DNA of 64,000 nt from Mactra quadrangularis (GCA_025267735.1 CM046304.1:27965381-28029380); one strand, 5' to 3'; shown: positions 22,921 to 35,227, counted from the first letter of the stretch. The notes: generated by a model not told the origin, from the sequence alone. Program-made: numbers and translations.

Positions 22921-23610
22921 TAAACGACTTTTCTTATTCGAATTTTTGGTACCAATAAATAAGAAAAAACATTCAGTGACAGAAGCTTTAGTACAGTTGG
23001 CCCTATGCCCAGAATTGCATAATTGACAAACTCTGTCAGCTCTCTCAACTCTATTCCGTTTATACTTTTTTGTTTCTATATACAGACAACGTGTTGAAGT
23101 TCTAAATTTTGTAATCACTCTACGATCAGTTTTATTTAGTTTATTGAGATAAAGTTCATATTCAAAGTAATATTTTAAATATTTATATACTGTTAATATA
23201 GAGCTAGTGTCAATCACACTCCTCCATGTTTGTAGATAACAGTCCATTTAACGTTCTTTGAATAAATTAAGCTATTGTTTACTACTTTGGTTGTACCAAA
23301 TGTATGATAGACCATATGTATCTAATAATTTTTTAACACTTTTTATACACTTACACATTATATAACATCATGTGTGATAAATTTGTATTTTGTTTTGTGT
23401 TATTGTATATACATTATGTGTTTATGGTGGAGGGTTTTTACTTACATGTATTTATTTTTTATAATATATCTTTTTGTACAACGCCATTGAATATGTAATA
23501 TAGAAATAGGCGTTTAATCAAATGAAAAAGTTTGAAGTTAAATCATTCAAATTAAAAACTGTGCGTGAATTCAGTAAAACACCTGCACTATTCTTAGTAG
23601 CAAGTATAAT
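22921..23610 (+). other. Probable 3' untranslated region and spacer
   Basis: No long sense frame after 23026; AATAAA occurs at about 22957 and 23260. A 124-codon minus-strand frame (22873-23247) overlaps the exon and has no recognisable domain. Segmental copy B starts at 23611. Confidence 0.35.
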
Positions 23611-23993
23611 TAATTGTCTACATTGATCAATACAGTTTAACATGACATAGTACAAGAACCATGAAAATCCCAAATTATCTAAAGAAGTACTCCACAGTCT
23701 TAACCTTTTGCAATGTAGTTCATGACAGTGACAAATCCTCTGAACTATAATATTATCTCTGAGTAATTTACATTTACCACATTGTTTTGTGTATTGGCAA
23801 TATATAAATAATGCCAAACTATGAATGATGAGACAAATAAATTTTCTTAAAACTAAAGATATCAACATCTAGGACGATCTTCCATAAAGGACTAAAACCA
23901 TAATTCCCTATCAGTTGTTTATAAATGATGGTCCATTAAACTTCAATTAAAACTCAAGAAAAATAGACATTTGCTCATGAATTGAGGATTTAT

Positions 23994-25979
23994 TTCACGG
24001 CGTCTCAACGCCGTGATATTGTGGTGGGTAGATTTTGATAGCAATGGGCAAAAGTCACGTGATAAAAAATGATAAAAATCCTTTCGATTTCCACTGCCGA
24101 CAAATTTATTGTTTTTAATGCAGTCATAGTACAGCCCATTTCCGTTAAAAGTTAAATAGAAAAATCATTTTTGGGGGAATCCATATAAACAATTTTTTTT
24201 GCAACAATGCAACACACGAAAAATCAGCGTTTTATATCAACACATTTCCGCAAATCTTTTCGAATCACACGAAAAGGGGTAGGTATAAATCGCGAACCAA
24301 CCGGACCAGGAGACCAGTTTAGTATACGGATACAGTTTAACAAATATGCGTATCATAATGTGTATATAGTATATATATTATTGATATTTGCCAATATTTT
24401 ATTTGAAAAGATAAGACACCAATATCGAAATTATATTTTAAGAAATAACTTTGCAGACTTTAACTATTAAAAGAATCGTCGATTGCTTCATCACATATTG
24501 TTGTAAATATTATATATTTCAACTGTTAGAGCATTTATCATTTGAAAACTAATTTGATATGATTCATATATTTTAATAATATACCTTTTTTCTTATTAGC
24601 CGACTGTATAAATAAAGAAGCGTAATCGTGTAACATTGACTCTTAATTCTTACTCTTACTGAGCTCTATTGGCGATCTTTTCTAACTATGATTAAGTGCA
24701 GCGGACCAGTTAATTTTAAGAGCGTAAGAGTTACGGACCAGGGTTGAGTTCAGTAACTGCGAACGTTATAGAACGTTCCGCAACGATACATTCGGAAGTC
24801 CTCGTCCATTTCCTGCGAATAATCTCGGACATATTTGGACGCTATTTTGAAATGTCCGGCGTTAAAGTAAACAAATGTATGACCGAGGAGTTCCGAATGC
24901 ATCGTTATGTAACGTACTGTAGCGTTTTGTGTAATTGAACTTGCTTCTGGTTATAGATCGAGCAGATGTAAGATTATTTTTGCAGACTTTTTTTAATTAT
25001 GAAAAGTTTGGTACTATATTGACGGACTATTGACCAGACGGACCAGGTAATTTTAAGAGAGTTAAAATGACGGACATTTACACCTAGGTGAAAAGCTCGC
25101 CAGTTTTTAATTTGTTCGAATGGAGTATGTTTTCTCGAGTCCGAGTGAATTCATTATTAAGAAAAATGATTTCTATTCGAAATAGCTTGCCTTTTGTATT
25201 TAAGTGCATCTTTTCGGAATTAAAATACATGTTAAATCCTTTCGTGTATCCGGCAACAAAATTCTTCCGTAACAAGTAAAGGTATGACTACTCTCTAATA
25301 CACTGGTTTGAAAGATTCACTCGCTGACTCTCTACCTCTGCTTAAATACTATGCGCAAACTGATATTTCTATTTCAAGGCAAAGACACACACATTTAGAT
25401 TGCATGACTGTCTCGTGATTAAAAAATAAATGCAATAAATGCAACAAATGTTCACGCCTGTAAAATCAAAATGTCGAAATTCAAAGATGCTGGACAGTTA
25501 TGCATTAGTTAGATGATTGGTTACACGGATTGGTAAGAACAGATCCGCAATGTGAGGAGCACTTGACTAAACAGAAGCGATAAGTCATGTAAATAGCTTC
25601 TGTTCTGAAGAACTATGTTTTCCCTTCTGCCGATCTTTTTAAGCGTCATGCAAATATGAATTACTGGAAATAAATCCAACTAAAACCAAACATCCTGTCG
25701 GCATAAAGATGGTGTCTAGATCCAGACCATTCGCGTACTCCAAATTTGTCTAGATTCTCAATCTAACTAGTATCGACAATCTTACTAGGCTTTTGGAACG
25801 AGATTGTTACATTTGAACAGAAAAACGTTTTATGACAAGTTACCTTTTAATTACTGAAAAACCTTAACATGACAATTCAATATAATGCTCTTTTGAGTTA
25901 CCTTTAGATTATACTTAATCATTCTTTTTTGTTTGCCGTGACAATCCCTTTGCTGCATTTAGCAGCAATTTTTTACTTG
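23994..25979. mobile_element. Helitron/Helentron-like insertion (non-autonomous)
   Basis: Copy A preserves the empty site (GAGGATTTA|TGTAATAAT at 372-389). The insert begins TTCACGGCG with a perfect 8-bp hairpin (CACGGCGT, loop CTCA, ACGCCGTG) and ends with a hairpin TTGCTGC-ATTTA-GCAGCAA followed by TTTTTTACTTG. There is no target duplication and insertion is at an A|T site, with a 3' stem-loop about 10 nt from the end, as in Helitron-like elements. The 3' tip CTTG is not the canonical CTRR and no Rep/helicase is encoded, so the class is inference. Internal GTAAGAGTTACGG-like motifs are inversely repeated. Confidence 0.5.
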
Positions 25980-26111
25980 TGTAATAATAGTTTTGGTGTA
26001 ACATGGTCATCGATTCTAAAGTCTATTATCAAATTTATTTATCTTATGAAATCCAAGACAAAACAATGACATCATGAATATTGCCAAATTTATAAATTTA
26101 TAAAAGAAGCT

Positions 26112-26507
26112 TATGTGATTAATTTTATGATTATAAACTTAACTGTGATCTTGGATATTTCTTCTGTGATTAATTTTGTGATATAGTATTACATCTATCT
26201 GGTGCTTCTTATTTAATATACATCTTATATCAATGTTTCAATTATCTGCTTTGTCTTTGATAAATCTTATTATGTTTTAATTCTATGCAATAGTCTTCAC
26301 TATTTTGATAATGCCTCTCTTTGTCACGCCACCAACACATAGGGACCACAATGGAAATAAGGGCTTGCCCTTTTTGTGTTATCCCTGGTGTTGGTGTGCA
26401 ATACATAGTTACAACATCATGATGTCTGTGATATTTGTGTATGTATGTTTTTACTATATTTTTCACTATGCCAAATAAATATTATTATTATTATTATTAT
26501 TATTCTC
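26112..26507 (+). mobile_element. LINE 3'-end insertion with (ATT)n tail
   Basis: Copy A keeps the empty site (AAGAAGCT|CTATCCATC at 497-513). The insert carries GGACCACAATGGAAATAAG from 26342 and ends in a run of ATT repeats (26476-26505), as in CR1/L2-type LINEs whose 3' ends are microsatellites. It is 5'-truncated to about 395 bp, with at most a trivial target duplication. Confidence 0.75.
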
Positions 26508-28432
26508 TATCCATCAGGAATCGTTGTATTTACATTTAATTACTGTTAATAATAAAAACTTTCTATTGTTTTGTTACAGTATTGGCTAACGATAATGACG
26601 GACATAACGTAATTGCCACAATTTGTAAATATTGTTTTATATCATTTTATTTTTATGGTTGCGTTATTATCTTGTCTTCCAATGTGAATTACACCTGTCT
26701 TCCAATGTGAATTATACCTGTCTTCCCATGTGAATTAAAATCACATCATTAGACAGCCTTCGTTTCACTGATTCCTATAGTACTAAACATCATCGGTTTG
26801 TCATATAAAAAGTCCATCATTATGTAAAGAAATGTCTAAAAATCGCGATTTTTCCATGTCCGTCATTAGCGTCCGTTAGGTCTATATTAAATATTGTATT
26901 TGTTATATTTAAAATGTTGTCTTTGCCATGAGTATTGTAAATGGCCAAAGGCATATGAAAATGCCGTTATATGCAAATTTTAATTATAAAAATGTTTGTA
27001 TGTAATAATCATTTTGGTTTAAACCTACATATACATTAATATTTTAATACAGGCTGTGACTATTTCTCTGTAAACAAAATACAAAAAATGAATAATTTAT
27101 ACAAGAAGGGCGAACTTTAATACCTGCGATGTCGAAACTTTGCCTTTATTGTAAATTTCAAACTTTGAATTCGAAAAAATTAAGCATTAAAACAAATAGC
27201 AGTTTACGAATTCATTTTTCTAAAATAGGACTAAGTAAATACAAATTCGAAATTAAACACGGTTGAATCGCAAGTATTGAACGTAGGCAACGCTTGTGTA
27301 AATTAGATACGCAAAATACTGTCGAGTCTGAATACCATTTTATATTCTTTTGCAGAATCCATCCGAAATCGTTGTCTAAACATTTAGTAACGGTTTCATA
27401 AATTATGTACCGTTTTATAATATTGAATATTGTATTTGTTTTGTATATTTGCTATGAATGTGTGCTATATATTTATAATATTGATGATATTGTTCCAAAT
27501 GATATTGGTTTATTTTGTTATCGCTTTATAAAGGGATTGTGTTTTGTTAGGTTGTTATAATTTCCTTTAAGTGTTTGAACGCGTAAATACATTATCACAT
27601 ATTTAGTAACCTTACTTTAATAGGAGGTCAGCACGGTTCCGATTTACAAACACAATAATTTATTTTTATTACACATTATACATGTAGTATATACACTATT
27701 TTTTTACTCTGAACCGTGCTTATCGCCTATGTTTATTTCCATGTAATCAAGTAATCATAGGTAATCAATTCTAATCAAATCATCTCATCTGTAATCTGAT
27801 CAGAGATGGTGTTGGGCATTTTATCTAGAGTGTTACATGTAGTGTATCATAAGTTAATATTTCGTTCACATTATCATAATTATTTATGTATGTTACATTT
27901 CTGCTATGTTATACATGTAAAATGGTTAGTCCATATCGGAATTCTGGTTAGATTTAATGACTTTCTAGATGACATCTAAATAGTGGTGTTTTGTTTCTTT
28001 TTTAAAACCAGCATTTACTTTATTGCTTTGATTTTGATGATTTGATTAGAACTGATACCACAAAACGAAAACTATCAACGCTGAAAAGGCCTTACCAGTG
28101 TAACCTGCGGAGTGATACATGTGACCCTCATTTACTATGCAGTTAATTTCCAGACGATATAAGTAGCTCCGTCAATCAACTGACGCGTATTTGTTTCAAT
28201 GATCATTGACAGGTGTGGAAAGGGCGGGGGTCAAATCTCGTTAATACACTAAGCAGTAGTATTTGCCAGTAAAACAGGGTAGAATAAACACTTCGCCCGC
28301 ATTTTGGCCCTGCTTGATTTGTACTTGAATCTAATGTGTAATGAGTAATCATTAGTATGGATTTGTTAGGTTTAAATGTGCACGAAAGTCTTTCTGTATT
28401 ATAATACTTTTATATTTGCTGTAGATCAAAGC

Positions 28433-28782
28433 CCTCCGAAAGTTGTTAGACAATTTTAATCCTGCTTTTTGGAAAAATAATTCTCATTTACCAGTGCAAA
28501 TGTGGTTGGAAATGTTTGAATAATATTTTGTGGTATAATTATTGGCCTGATTAGCTCAGTTGGGATTGTGTCTGACTTGCAAGCAGGAGGTCGTAAGTTC
28601 AATCCCCTCATCGGGCGCTTAACTTTTCCCGCTTCTATGTCACAAAATAGGAGGAAATAGTTAATGAGCAAATTCCAAAGTCAAAATTTATGAGTTTATC
28701 AGCATGGTAGATTATTTAATATTATTCTAACTTAATGGTCAAAACTTCTCTCAAAATTTCATTTTTCTAAGACTTTTGGAGG
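28433..28782. mobile_element. MITE containing a tRNA-Ala-like SINE head
   Basis: Ends CCTCCGAAAGT and ACTTTTGGAGG are inverted copies. Within lies a tRNA-like segment at 28545-28616. Confidence 0.6.
28545..28616 (+). repeat. tRNA(Ala)-derived SINE head
   Basis: The 72-nt segment keeps a fully paired acceptor stem (GCCTGAT with ATCGGGC, one G-T pair), an A box (TTAGCTCAGTTGG), an anticodon loop CTTGCAA with TGC, and a B box (AGTTCAATCCC). The T stem does not pair and the context is a repeat, so it is a SINE head, not a working tRNA gene. A second diverged copy is at 35156. Confidence 0.7.
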
Positions 28783-29904
28783 AAACTGTATTTGTCATTA
28801 TTATTTAAAGTTAAGGAATGTTCAAGGTAATTGAACACACTGCTGTTCAGTATGTATAGGTCTGTGTTTGTACATTGTTCATCTGGTTCCTGATTTAGTT
28901 TTTTTTCCATCCCGATTTCATCTACAGCTTTTGTTCAATTTTATTCAACTGTCGTACATGGTATATACATTAATCAACAATTATGCCGTACAGCTATCTT
29001 TTTTTATTGATCATGAGTAATTACTAGTATTAAATCATTATCAGATAGGTTAATGTATGCACCTCTGGCAGTCAAATATTATTCAACGATAATGGTATAA
29101 AACGTCCTTAAGCAATATGTATCAAAAAGTGCCCACCAAAAGTTTGAAGACATTTTCTTTTTGTTGGCCTACTATATAGCTTTTGTTAAAAATTTGGTGT
29201 CCATTTATTTTGAAATGCTTCTATTATTTTCTGCTTAAATTTTTGGTTATTGTTCTATTTAAGTTGCTTAAAAAGTCTGTGTTATGTAAAAATAACTTCA
29301 CAGATAATGATTTTTTGAAGCTTTGGAATGGCATGCATTCATGACAGAGATTTTATTTTATCACCAACCATAAGTTAAGTGTTGGTATATTAAAAATGGT
29401 TTAACAAAAACTATCATAGAAAATGAAGAGTTTTAGATAATTTCCTTTGACTCCAAACTGTTGGTAGGCAATGTACGTAAAAGTTGGTTGCATTGTTGAA
29501 GTGAGTTCAGAAATTTTGGTTCAGGTATAATTGTGTGTTTGTACTAATTTGATAACTCCAAACATGATTTTATGTAATCACTGTGCTAATTCATTTGTTT
29601 ATCATTAAATTTAGTCAATTAAGTCACGTTTCTTTGTTTTTATTTCTTATAACTGTTACCTGGTGATCTGAATTAAATAGTCAAGTAATTGCAGAGTTAT
29701 TTGTCTATTTTTCGTGCTGATGTGCAATCACAGAGTACAGTCATTAAGCCTGATATCTGGTTTTAACAATTTCCAAGGGAATCTTTTTACTCAACTTGCA
29801 TGCAGCCACTACATTTGTGAAATGAAATCGTAAAGCATTGGAAGGGACCAATTTATACCTGCATGTAGTGGAGCAATGCTAGAAATATTCCTACAAAGCA
29901 CAAA

Positions 29905-30440
29905 GGAAAATGCTTTATGTGACAATGTTTACTTGAGCAAGAAACTTGACCCTACTTGTGAAAAGAACTTTGGAGCCAAAAAGTAATACACATAATGTGA
30001 CAATGTTTTCTTAAGCAAGAAACTTTATCCTACTTGTAAAGAGGGCTTGGCAGCAAAGAAGTATTACACCCAATGTGACATTGTTTCCTTTAGCAAGAAT
30101 TTTGAACTTAATTGTAAAGAGTACTTGTCTGTGAGCATTGAAGTAACACATATAATGTGACCATGTTTTCTTGAGTAATAAACTAAATCCCACTTGTTAA
30201 GGGGACTTGGGAGCGTAGAAGTATTGCATATGATATGACAATGTTTTCTTGAGCAATAAACTTGATCCTACTTGTAAAGACAGCTAGGCAGCAAAGAAGT
30301 ATTACACATAATGTGACCATGTTTTCATGAAACTAAATCCTACTTGAGAATAGAACTTGGAAGGGAGGAAGTAACACATGATATGAGTATGTTTTATGGA
30401 GCAAGAAACTTGATCTTACATGACTCCAGAGAACTACGGA
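29905..30440. repeat. About 66-bp minisatellite (intact array)
   Basis: About eight diverged units with the core CTTGAGCAAGAAACTTGATC, then CTACTTGTAAAGAG.ACTTGG and TATTACACATAATGTGACCA. Same array as at 5985-7275 but without the LINE interruption. Confidence 0.85.
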
Positions 30441-31135
30441 GCAATAGCTGCTTATGCATACATGTACAAATGTATATACATTTGTAAAAAACGGACAGTC
30501 ATAATGAAATAAAGTAATAAACCCTGTATGTAAAAAGGTTTGTCTCGGTGCGATGTCTGTTTTCTATATCTTTAATTATAAACCTGTGAAAATATTTTCA
30601 ATTGGACTCATTTGTTCATGACTCTGGTATCAATTAGCTAAATTTGTTCTGACAAAACCATTGGCAATTCCAGTTCGCCTCCACGTTGCCTCTATACGTC
30701 TTTAAAGTGTCCAAAGGCCAAAATATGAGTGCCATTTTTTTAATCAGGGGAAGCAACCACGGCCAGATTGTTACTAAGTTCAACACAAACTCCCCGCAGC
30801 GGTTATTTCCCTTTATTAAATCAATTAAGTAGCAACGCGTGACGTAAGCACTGTGAGTTCAACAAGCTGGTCTATTCATCGGGAAATGGATACTATATAA
30901 CGTCACCTTGTAAAAAACAATTTTAAAAAGTGAGTTTGTTATTTGCCAGTTAACTACACCACTATTTTGTTAGAAAAATGATGACCAATGTCATTGATGT
31001 CAAACAGAAATTGGCTCATATCTAAGTATTTATTAGGTCTAACAATGTTACTGATATAACTGTCATACATTACACCTATCTTTCGTAGTATCAGATCCAT
31101 TAACTTATTTCCATTGACCAACTTGTGTTAAATTA

Positions 31136-31277
31136 TAATAGTTGGTCACTTTGTGGACGGTTTATGAAACAAGTTCCATCTGTTAATTATGTATATGCAG
31201 GGATTGACACAACGATGCTAGGCTGTAGATGTTTCAATCCATGTTCCCATCATCTTGTTCCCAAACAGGTATACAAG
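31136..31277 (+). CDS. Exon a of four-exon Tudor/SH3-barrel gene (start uncertain)
   Basis: The frame reads WSLCGRFMKQVPSVNYVYAG and then IDTTMLGCRCFNPCSHHLVP, cysteine-rich at the end, and stops at one of two donors in phase 0: after PKQ (31268, GTATAC) or after VYK (31277, GTAATA, the better site). The upstream limit is uncertain: a weak acceptor AATTATAATAG at 31125-31135 or further 5' sequence. The exon joins in phase with exon b. It is placed in the gene by order and phase. Confidence 0.4.
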
Positions 31278-31344
31278 GTAATAACACAAATATTAATTCA
31301 TTCTTGCTATAATCTTCAATAAATACATGCTTTTAATTTCACAG

Positions 31345-31434
31345 AATGTCGTTGATCAAAATGGAAGCACTGGAAGGGAAGGAGTAAAGCAGATCACGTG
31401 CGCAACCAGACCGAAGGGCTATGTACAATTTTGT
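31345..31434 (+). CDS. Exon b of Tudor/SH3-barrel gene
   Basis: Acceptor TTTTAATTTCACAG and donor TGT|GTACTG bound 90 nt (30 codons) reading NVVDQNGSTGREGVKQITCA then TRPKGYVQFC. The REG-x-KQITC-x-TRPKGYVQ segment is one I recall from uncharacterised invertebrate proteins with the same barrel downstream; that is memory, not a search. Phase 0 on both sides. Confidence 0.5.
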
Positions 31435-31585
31435 GTACTGATAAAAACTTATATTTTAAACACTGTTCAATACTTTGATAAAATCTATAACAACTCTTGG
31501 GAACATGCAATGTTTAATTTAACATTATACAATTACATGACCTTTTAAGGCCAGAATAATATTTCTAATATGTTATTTATTTAAG

Positions 31586-31717
31586 GAATCTGGTTGTGAT
31601 GTAGAGAATTTGACCATCGATGAATCCTTGGTAGGGAAGTTTGTCATTGTTTTGTATGATGGTAAGCCGTTTACAGGAGTCATCCAGGATGTTGACGAAG
31701 ACGACGTTGAAGTCAAG
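31586..31717 (+). CDS. Exon c: first half of Tudor/SH3-like barrel
   Basis: Encodes ESGCDVENLTIDESLVGKFV followed by IVLYDGKPFTGVIQDVDEDD and VEVK. The pattern G-x-F-V-x-V-x-Y-DGKP-(F/Y)-x-G-x-I-x-x-V-D-E-D-D-V-E-V-K is a small beta-barrel signature of the Tudor/SH3 type. The acceptor TTATTTAAG is pyrimidine-poor and the donor AAG|GTGCCT is not consensus, but both preserve phase 0 and give a seamless join to exon d. Confidence 0.7.
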
Positions 31718-31724
31718 GTGCCTA

Positions 31725-32018
31725 CATTTATTAATTGTAGAATAATTGTACATATAAATTATTGTTTGTTTTATCTTAACTGCCAAAACATGAATACTTT
31801 CACGGTGATTGGGTTTGTTGAAATTATTGTCAAAATACATCCATGAGTTTCCGAAAGTGTGTACATTTGTATTATGGTTGAGTAAAGCTGTTTATACCAT
31901 ATGGTATGTTTTAGTCAAGATATTTATAATAACAATTAGACCACTTGTATAAAACAATGCATTCAATCATAGTGAAATTATTCAAGCTTTGACAGTTCAG
32001 AAAAAAACAGACAATTAT
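31725..32018. mobile_element. MITE family M, copy 4, in an intron
   Basis: Inverted ends (AATTGTAGAATAATTGTACA and GTTCAGAAAAAAACAGACAATTATAATT) and body (CATCCATGAGTTTCCGAAAG, CAATGCATTCAATCATAGTG) match family M in reverse orientation. It fills most of the intron between exons c and d. Confidence 0.75.
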
Positions 32019-32204
32019 AATTGTGCAGTCATCAAAGGTTTTTAACACTTATCACGTTTAAAACTTAAGATATATTACCAACTTACAATTTCTATTTTAA
32101 ATTTCACTCATTCAAATAATTACGTATGAATTTATTTAACATACTAATATTATCTTATAAACTGCCATTTGGCATAAAATACAATGTATCCTATTCCATT
32201 TCAG

Positions 32205-32387
32205 GCTATGCACAACGTGGGTACTAATAGATTTTTCTGGCCTCTAGTTGATGATGTGTGTTGGTATCACAGAGACAAAATCGTTACAGTTCTTACAACT
32301 GAGCTAGAGTGGGTGGGGTCCCGCCATTGGCAAATTCCGCCATCAACATGGAAAAAAATTATGAATAAACTCGACATTGACATGTAG
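32205..32387 (+). CDS. Exon d: second half of barrel and C-terminus
   Basis: Acceptor CCTATTCCATTTCAG is strong. The 60 codons begin AMHNVGTNRFFWPLVDDVCW and continue YHRDKIVTVL...VGSRHWQIPPSTW to TAG. The block V-G-x-N-R-F-F-W-P-x-x-D-D-V-C-W-Y completes the barrel of exon c. AATAAA at 32399 lies 12 nt after the stop, a normal poly(A) signal position. The exon shows no stop or frame damage. Likely a chromatin- or nucleic-acid-binding protein, or the tail of a domesticated transposon protein; function not assignable. Confidence 0.75.
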   Translation, partial: AMHNVGTNRFFWPLVDDVCWYHRDKIVTVLTTELEWVGSRHWQIPPSTWKKIMNKLDIDM

Positions 32388-32409
32388 AATTTTAATTGAA
32401 TAAAAAAGA

Positions 32410-35140
32410 CTTTCTGAATGTTTACTTCGTGTTTTTAATACAATTATGATTTGTACATCATTACCGTTACACTATTGTAAATACAGTAGCAGAAAATCAT
32501 TACCGTAACGAACATGTTTTGTTAAAAAGCATTATTATGCTAATGATTAAATAACTTAATTATCATTGAATTTCATAGCTCATAATTGAATATAAAACTG
32601 TATGTAAGTTTTATTCTGATAAGTTTCACATCAATAGTAAAAAAATATTTTGCAGGCTAACAATGTTTGCAGTAAACAGTAAATGGCTGTTTCGGCTTAT
32701 TTAATTTCGCAAAATATTTTGTTCAACTGCCCTTTTTACTCCATATTACACCATTTCGACTTAATTCTTACTATACCTAAGTTAGACTTTTACAAAACAT
32801 GATTCAATAAGCATGTAATGGCGTATCGTTTTACCGTTACGGTAGTGATTTTTTGTGAATAGAGGTTTTTCAAAACATCCATTTCTGAATAAAGTTTTAC
32901 AGATCAATTCATGCAATTGACAAATTCACGTGATTACATCCATACTGCAACAGTTAAACACCAACCAACGTGTTTTAAAACACATCCAGTAAAATATATT
33001 TTACTTAATCAGTTTGTACGTTTTTTATAGAATCACTGACTTACTGTGTTTACCAGGGATCCTAAAGGAATCCCTTGTCAGTTTTTCAGAGATTTCTCCA
33101 TAATAAAGGGATTCCTCCTATAAATGGCAAATACTTTGGATACAGATTTGCCATCACTAATTGTAATAAACAATCCATGGTAACTCAATTTTTTGTAAGA
33201 ATAGGGTATATTTTAGGAGTTATGGAATCCAGGATTTCCAAGTTTTCAGGATCATCCTAATTTCGGAACACTGTCCTGTATGTTAGGGTCAACTTTTACA
33301 AAAAAGAACAAATGTTATCATAAAACAAATACATATGATACAGTGTTGTTGATGTATTACATTTGACAGAAAATTATGAATATTTTGAATAATTAAAAAC
33401 TTGTTTGACATCCCTATTTTGATTGCTCTACAGAAACATTAAACTTGTTAAACCAAAATTTGCTTAATAATTTTCCTATAATATTGTAGGTTTATACTAA
33501 TGCATACATCTAAGTGACTCATGTTCAATATTTATACAAGTCTTAAGAAACAAAATGCTAATTTTAATACTTGGCCAGTAGAAAAGTAGGCCTTTTCATA
33601 TAATATGTATTAACTGTTAAAATTTATAATATTTTCATTTGTCAAGGTGACATCACACAAAACGACATATCACAAATGCATTCAAAAATTGTTTTAATCT
33701 AGTATCATAAGGCAATTCATGTAAAATTTTATGACAATGTTAAAATCGGAAAGAAAGAAACCTGTTAAGTTTGTAGAAATAATCACTTGTCTATCAATAG
33801 CTGACATGTTACCAGTTTGGTACAGGAAGGAGTTGTACTGTAGCAAAAATAAGGAGATAACTTCAAGAATTTTCAGTGTTTTTTTCTCGAGACAGATTTC
33901 AAGCAATTGCTAACACAGCCAATAAACTCCCACTGAGACTTGAACTCAGGTTTCCTCATGAAAAGAGGCATGCCTCTTTGTTGAGGTGTTTTGCATTAAA
34001 CTATGAGAGTGCCATTTGCTGGTTTTTGAATTCGCATGAAAACCTTTGCTTTCAGGTAATTAGATGCAACTAGATACATTAACCCCACACATGGATACGA
34101 CAAAGACAAAGCATGTATATATCATAGGCAGGTCATGGTATTTTTGGATTCACTCAAATGTGCCCAGTTTCTAAAAAAAATAAGAAAAAGTTAAAACCCC
34201 ACTTATTTGTTAACTACTATGATCTCTATTAATTGATCATTAATTCATAGCTTTCATTTTTTTCAATATCTAATAACATATTACATTTATTCATAATTAA
34301 TTAGTTTTGCATATGCTCAGGGAAGTAGATATAGATCTATGTGATACAATAGCAAAGTGCTTTTTAACATATACTAGTATACATGTATATTCAATATGAA
34401 GAGTGTTATACAAATATGTCTCATAATAATCTCACCTAAATAACCAAGGTTTATTTCAAATATATCACAAATTCACTCAGTGTTGATTCAACATTACTCC
34501 TTTTCTATAATAATGATCTCTACAGTCCTACACATAAGGGACAAAACCTCTGAAATTCTGGAGAAAATGATAACGGTACACCAATTTGCCACACTCCTGG
34601 GTTTGTTATCATTACCTCGAGTTAGACCCTATATCTGTCAAGGCATGTTAGGCTACAGATTGTTATCTTACAGATGGTTTAATTTATGGTCAATGAGAAT
34701 CTCTAGCTCTGGTCAGTTTTCTTGTTTTCAGTTTGAATGAAATTCAGTGAAGTTAATGTTAGTTCTGGCTCTCTGAACAATCAATGAGAAAATATAAAGA
34801 AATAATTTACATATTAATTACAATGTACGTAATTCAAACATCTAAATAAGAACAATAAGTTCATAATTAATTAGATTATATTTTAAGAAATAATTATTAT
34901 ATCGTTTAAATGTTAAATTAATAAAAGAAATGTAAACCAAAGACATGGCATAAGAACACATTGTACAGGGGCAGGGAAATTTTATATAAGAAGAGGGATG
35001 TATTGGTAAGTAGTAGATCCTGACCCTTCTAACAACAGTCATGGTCATCGGCTTGACTTGAATCCAAGAAGATCTATCTGGAGACATGTAATTAGTACAA
35101 CATTGTATAATGCCTAATAATTGAATATGTTGAATAACTT
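32410..35140. other. Gene-free stretch
   Basis: AT-rich with only short frames. 33050-33260 holds small direct and inverted repeats of GGGAT(T/C)C(C/T) type (GGGATCC, GGAATCCC, AGGGATTCC). No exon with both splice sites and a sustained frame was found. Confidence 0.4.
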
Positions 35141-35155
35141 GTGCAATAATAATCA

Positions 35156-35227
35156 GTTTGATGAGCTCAGTTAGTAGAGTGTCTGACTTGCAAGTAGGAG
35201 GATGCAAGTTTTATCCCTCTCTGGGTC
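35156..35227 (+). repeat. tRNA-derived SINE head, second copy
   Basis: Aligns with 28545-28616: GAGCTCAGTTAGTAGAGTGT, then CTGACTTGCAAGTAGGAGG and a decayed B box (AAGTTTTATCCC). Acceptor-stem pairing is lost. Confidence 0.6.

Larger units (their letters stand above)
23611..30790. repeat. Segmental duplication, copy B
   Basis: Collinear partner of 1-7635. Insertions specific to B are 23994-25979, 26112-26507 and 28433-28782. Copy B lies between the end of the micro-exon gene and the four-exon gene at 31.1 kb, so copy A may have similar neighbours upstream of this window. Confidence 0.9.

Noticed and set aside
22873..23247. 124-codon minus-strand frame
   Set aside because: Lies opposite the terminal exon and 3' region of the micro-exon gene and has no domain signature.
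23518..23868. 116-codon minus-strand frame
   Set aside because: Falls in segmental copy B; its counterpart in copy A is truncated by the window edge and differs by indels, and no family is recognised.
24207..24470. 87-codon frame
   Set aside because: Inside the Helitron-like insertion and without similarity to Rep, helicase or any other family.
28545..28616. Possible functional tRNA-Ala (TGC) gene
   Set aside because: Acceptor stem pairs, but the T stem does not, and a diverged second copy at 35156 and the MITE context mark it as a SINE head.
34842..35207. 121-codon minus-strand frame containing a PPTCKSDTLLTELI-like segment
   Set aside because: That peptide is the antisense translation of the tRNA-like SINE head; the same occurs at 28456-28671.
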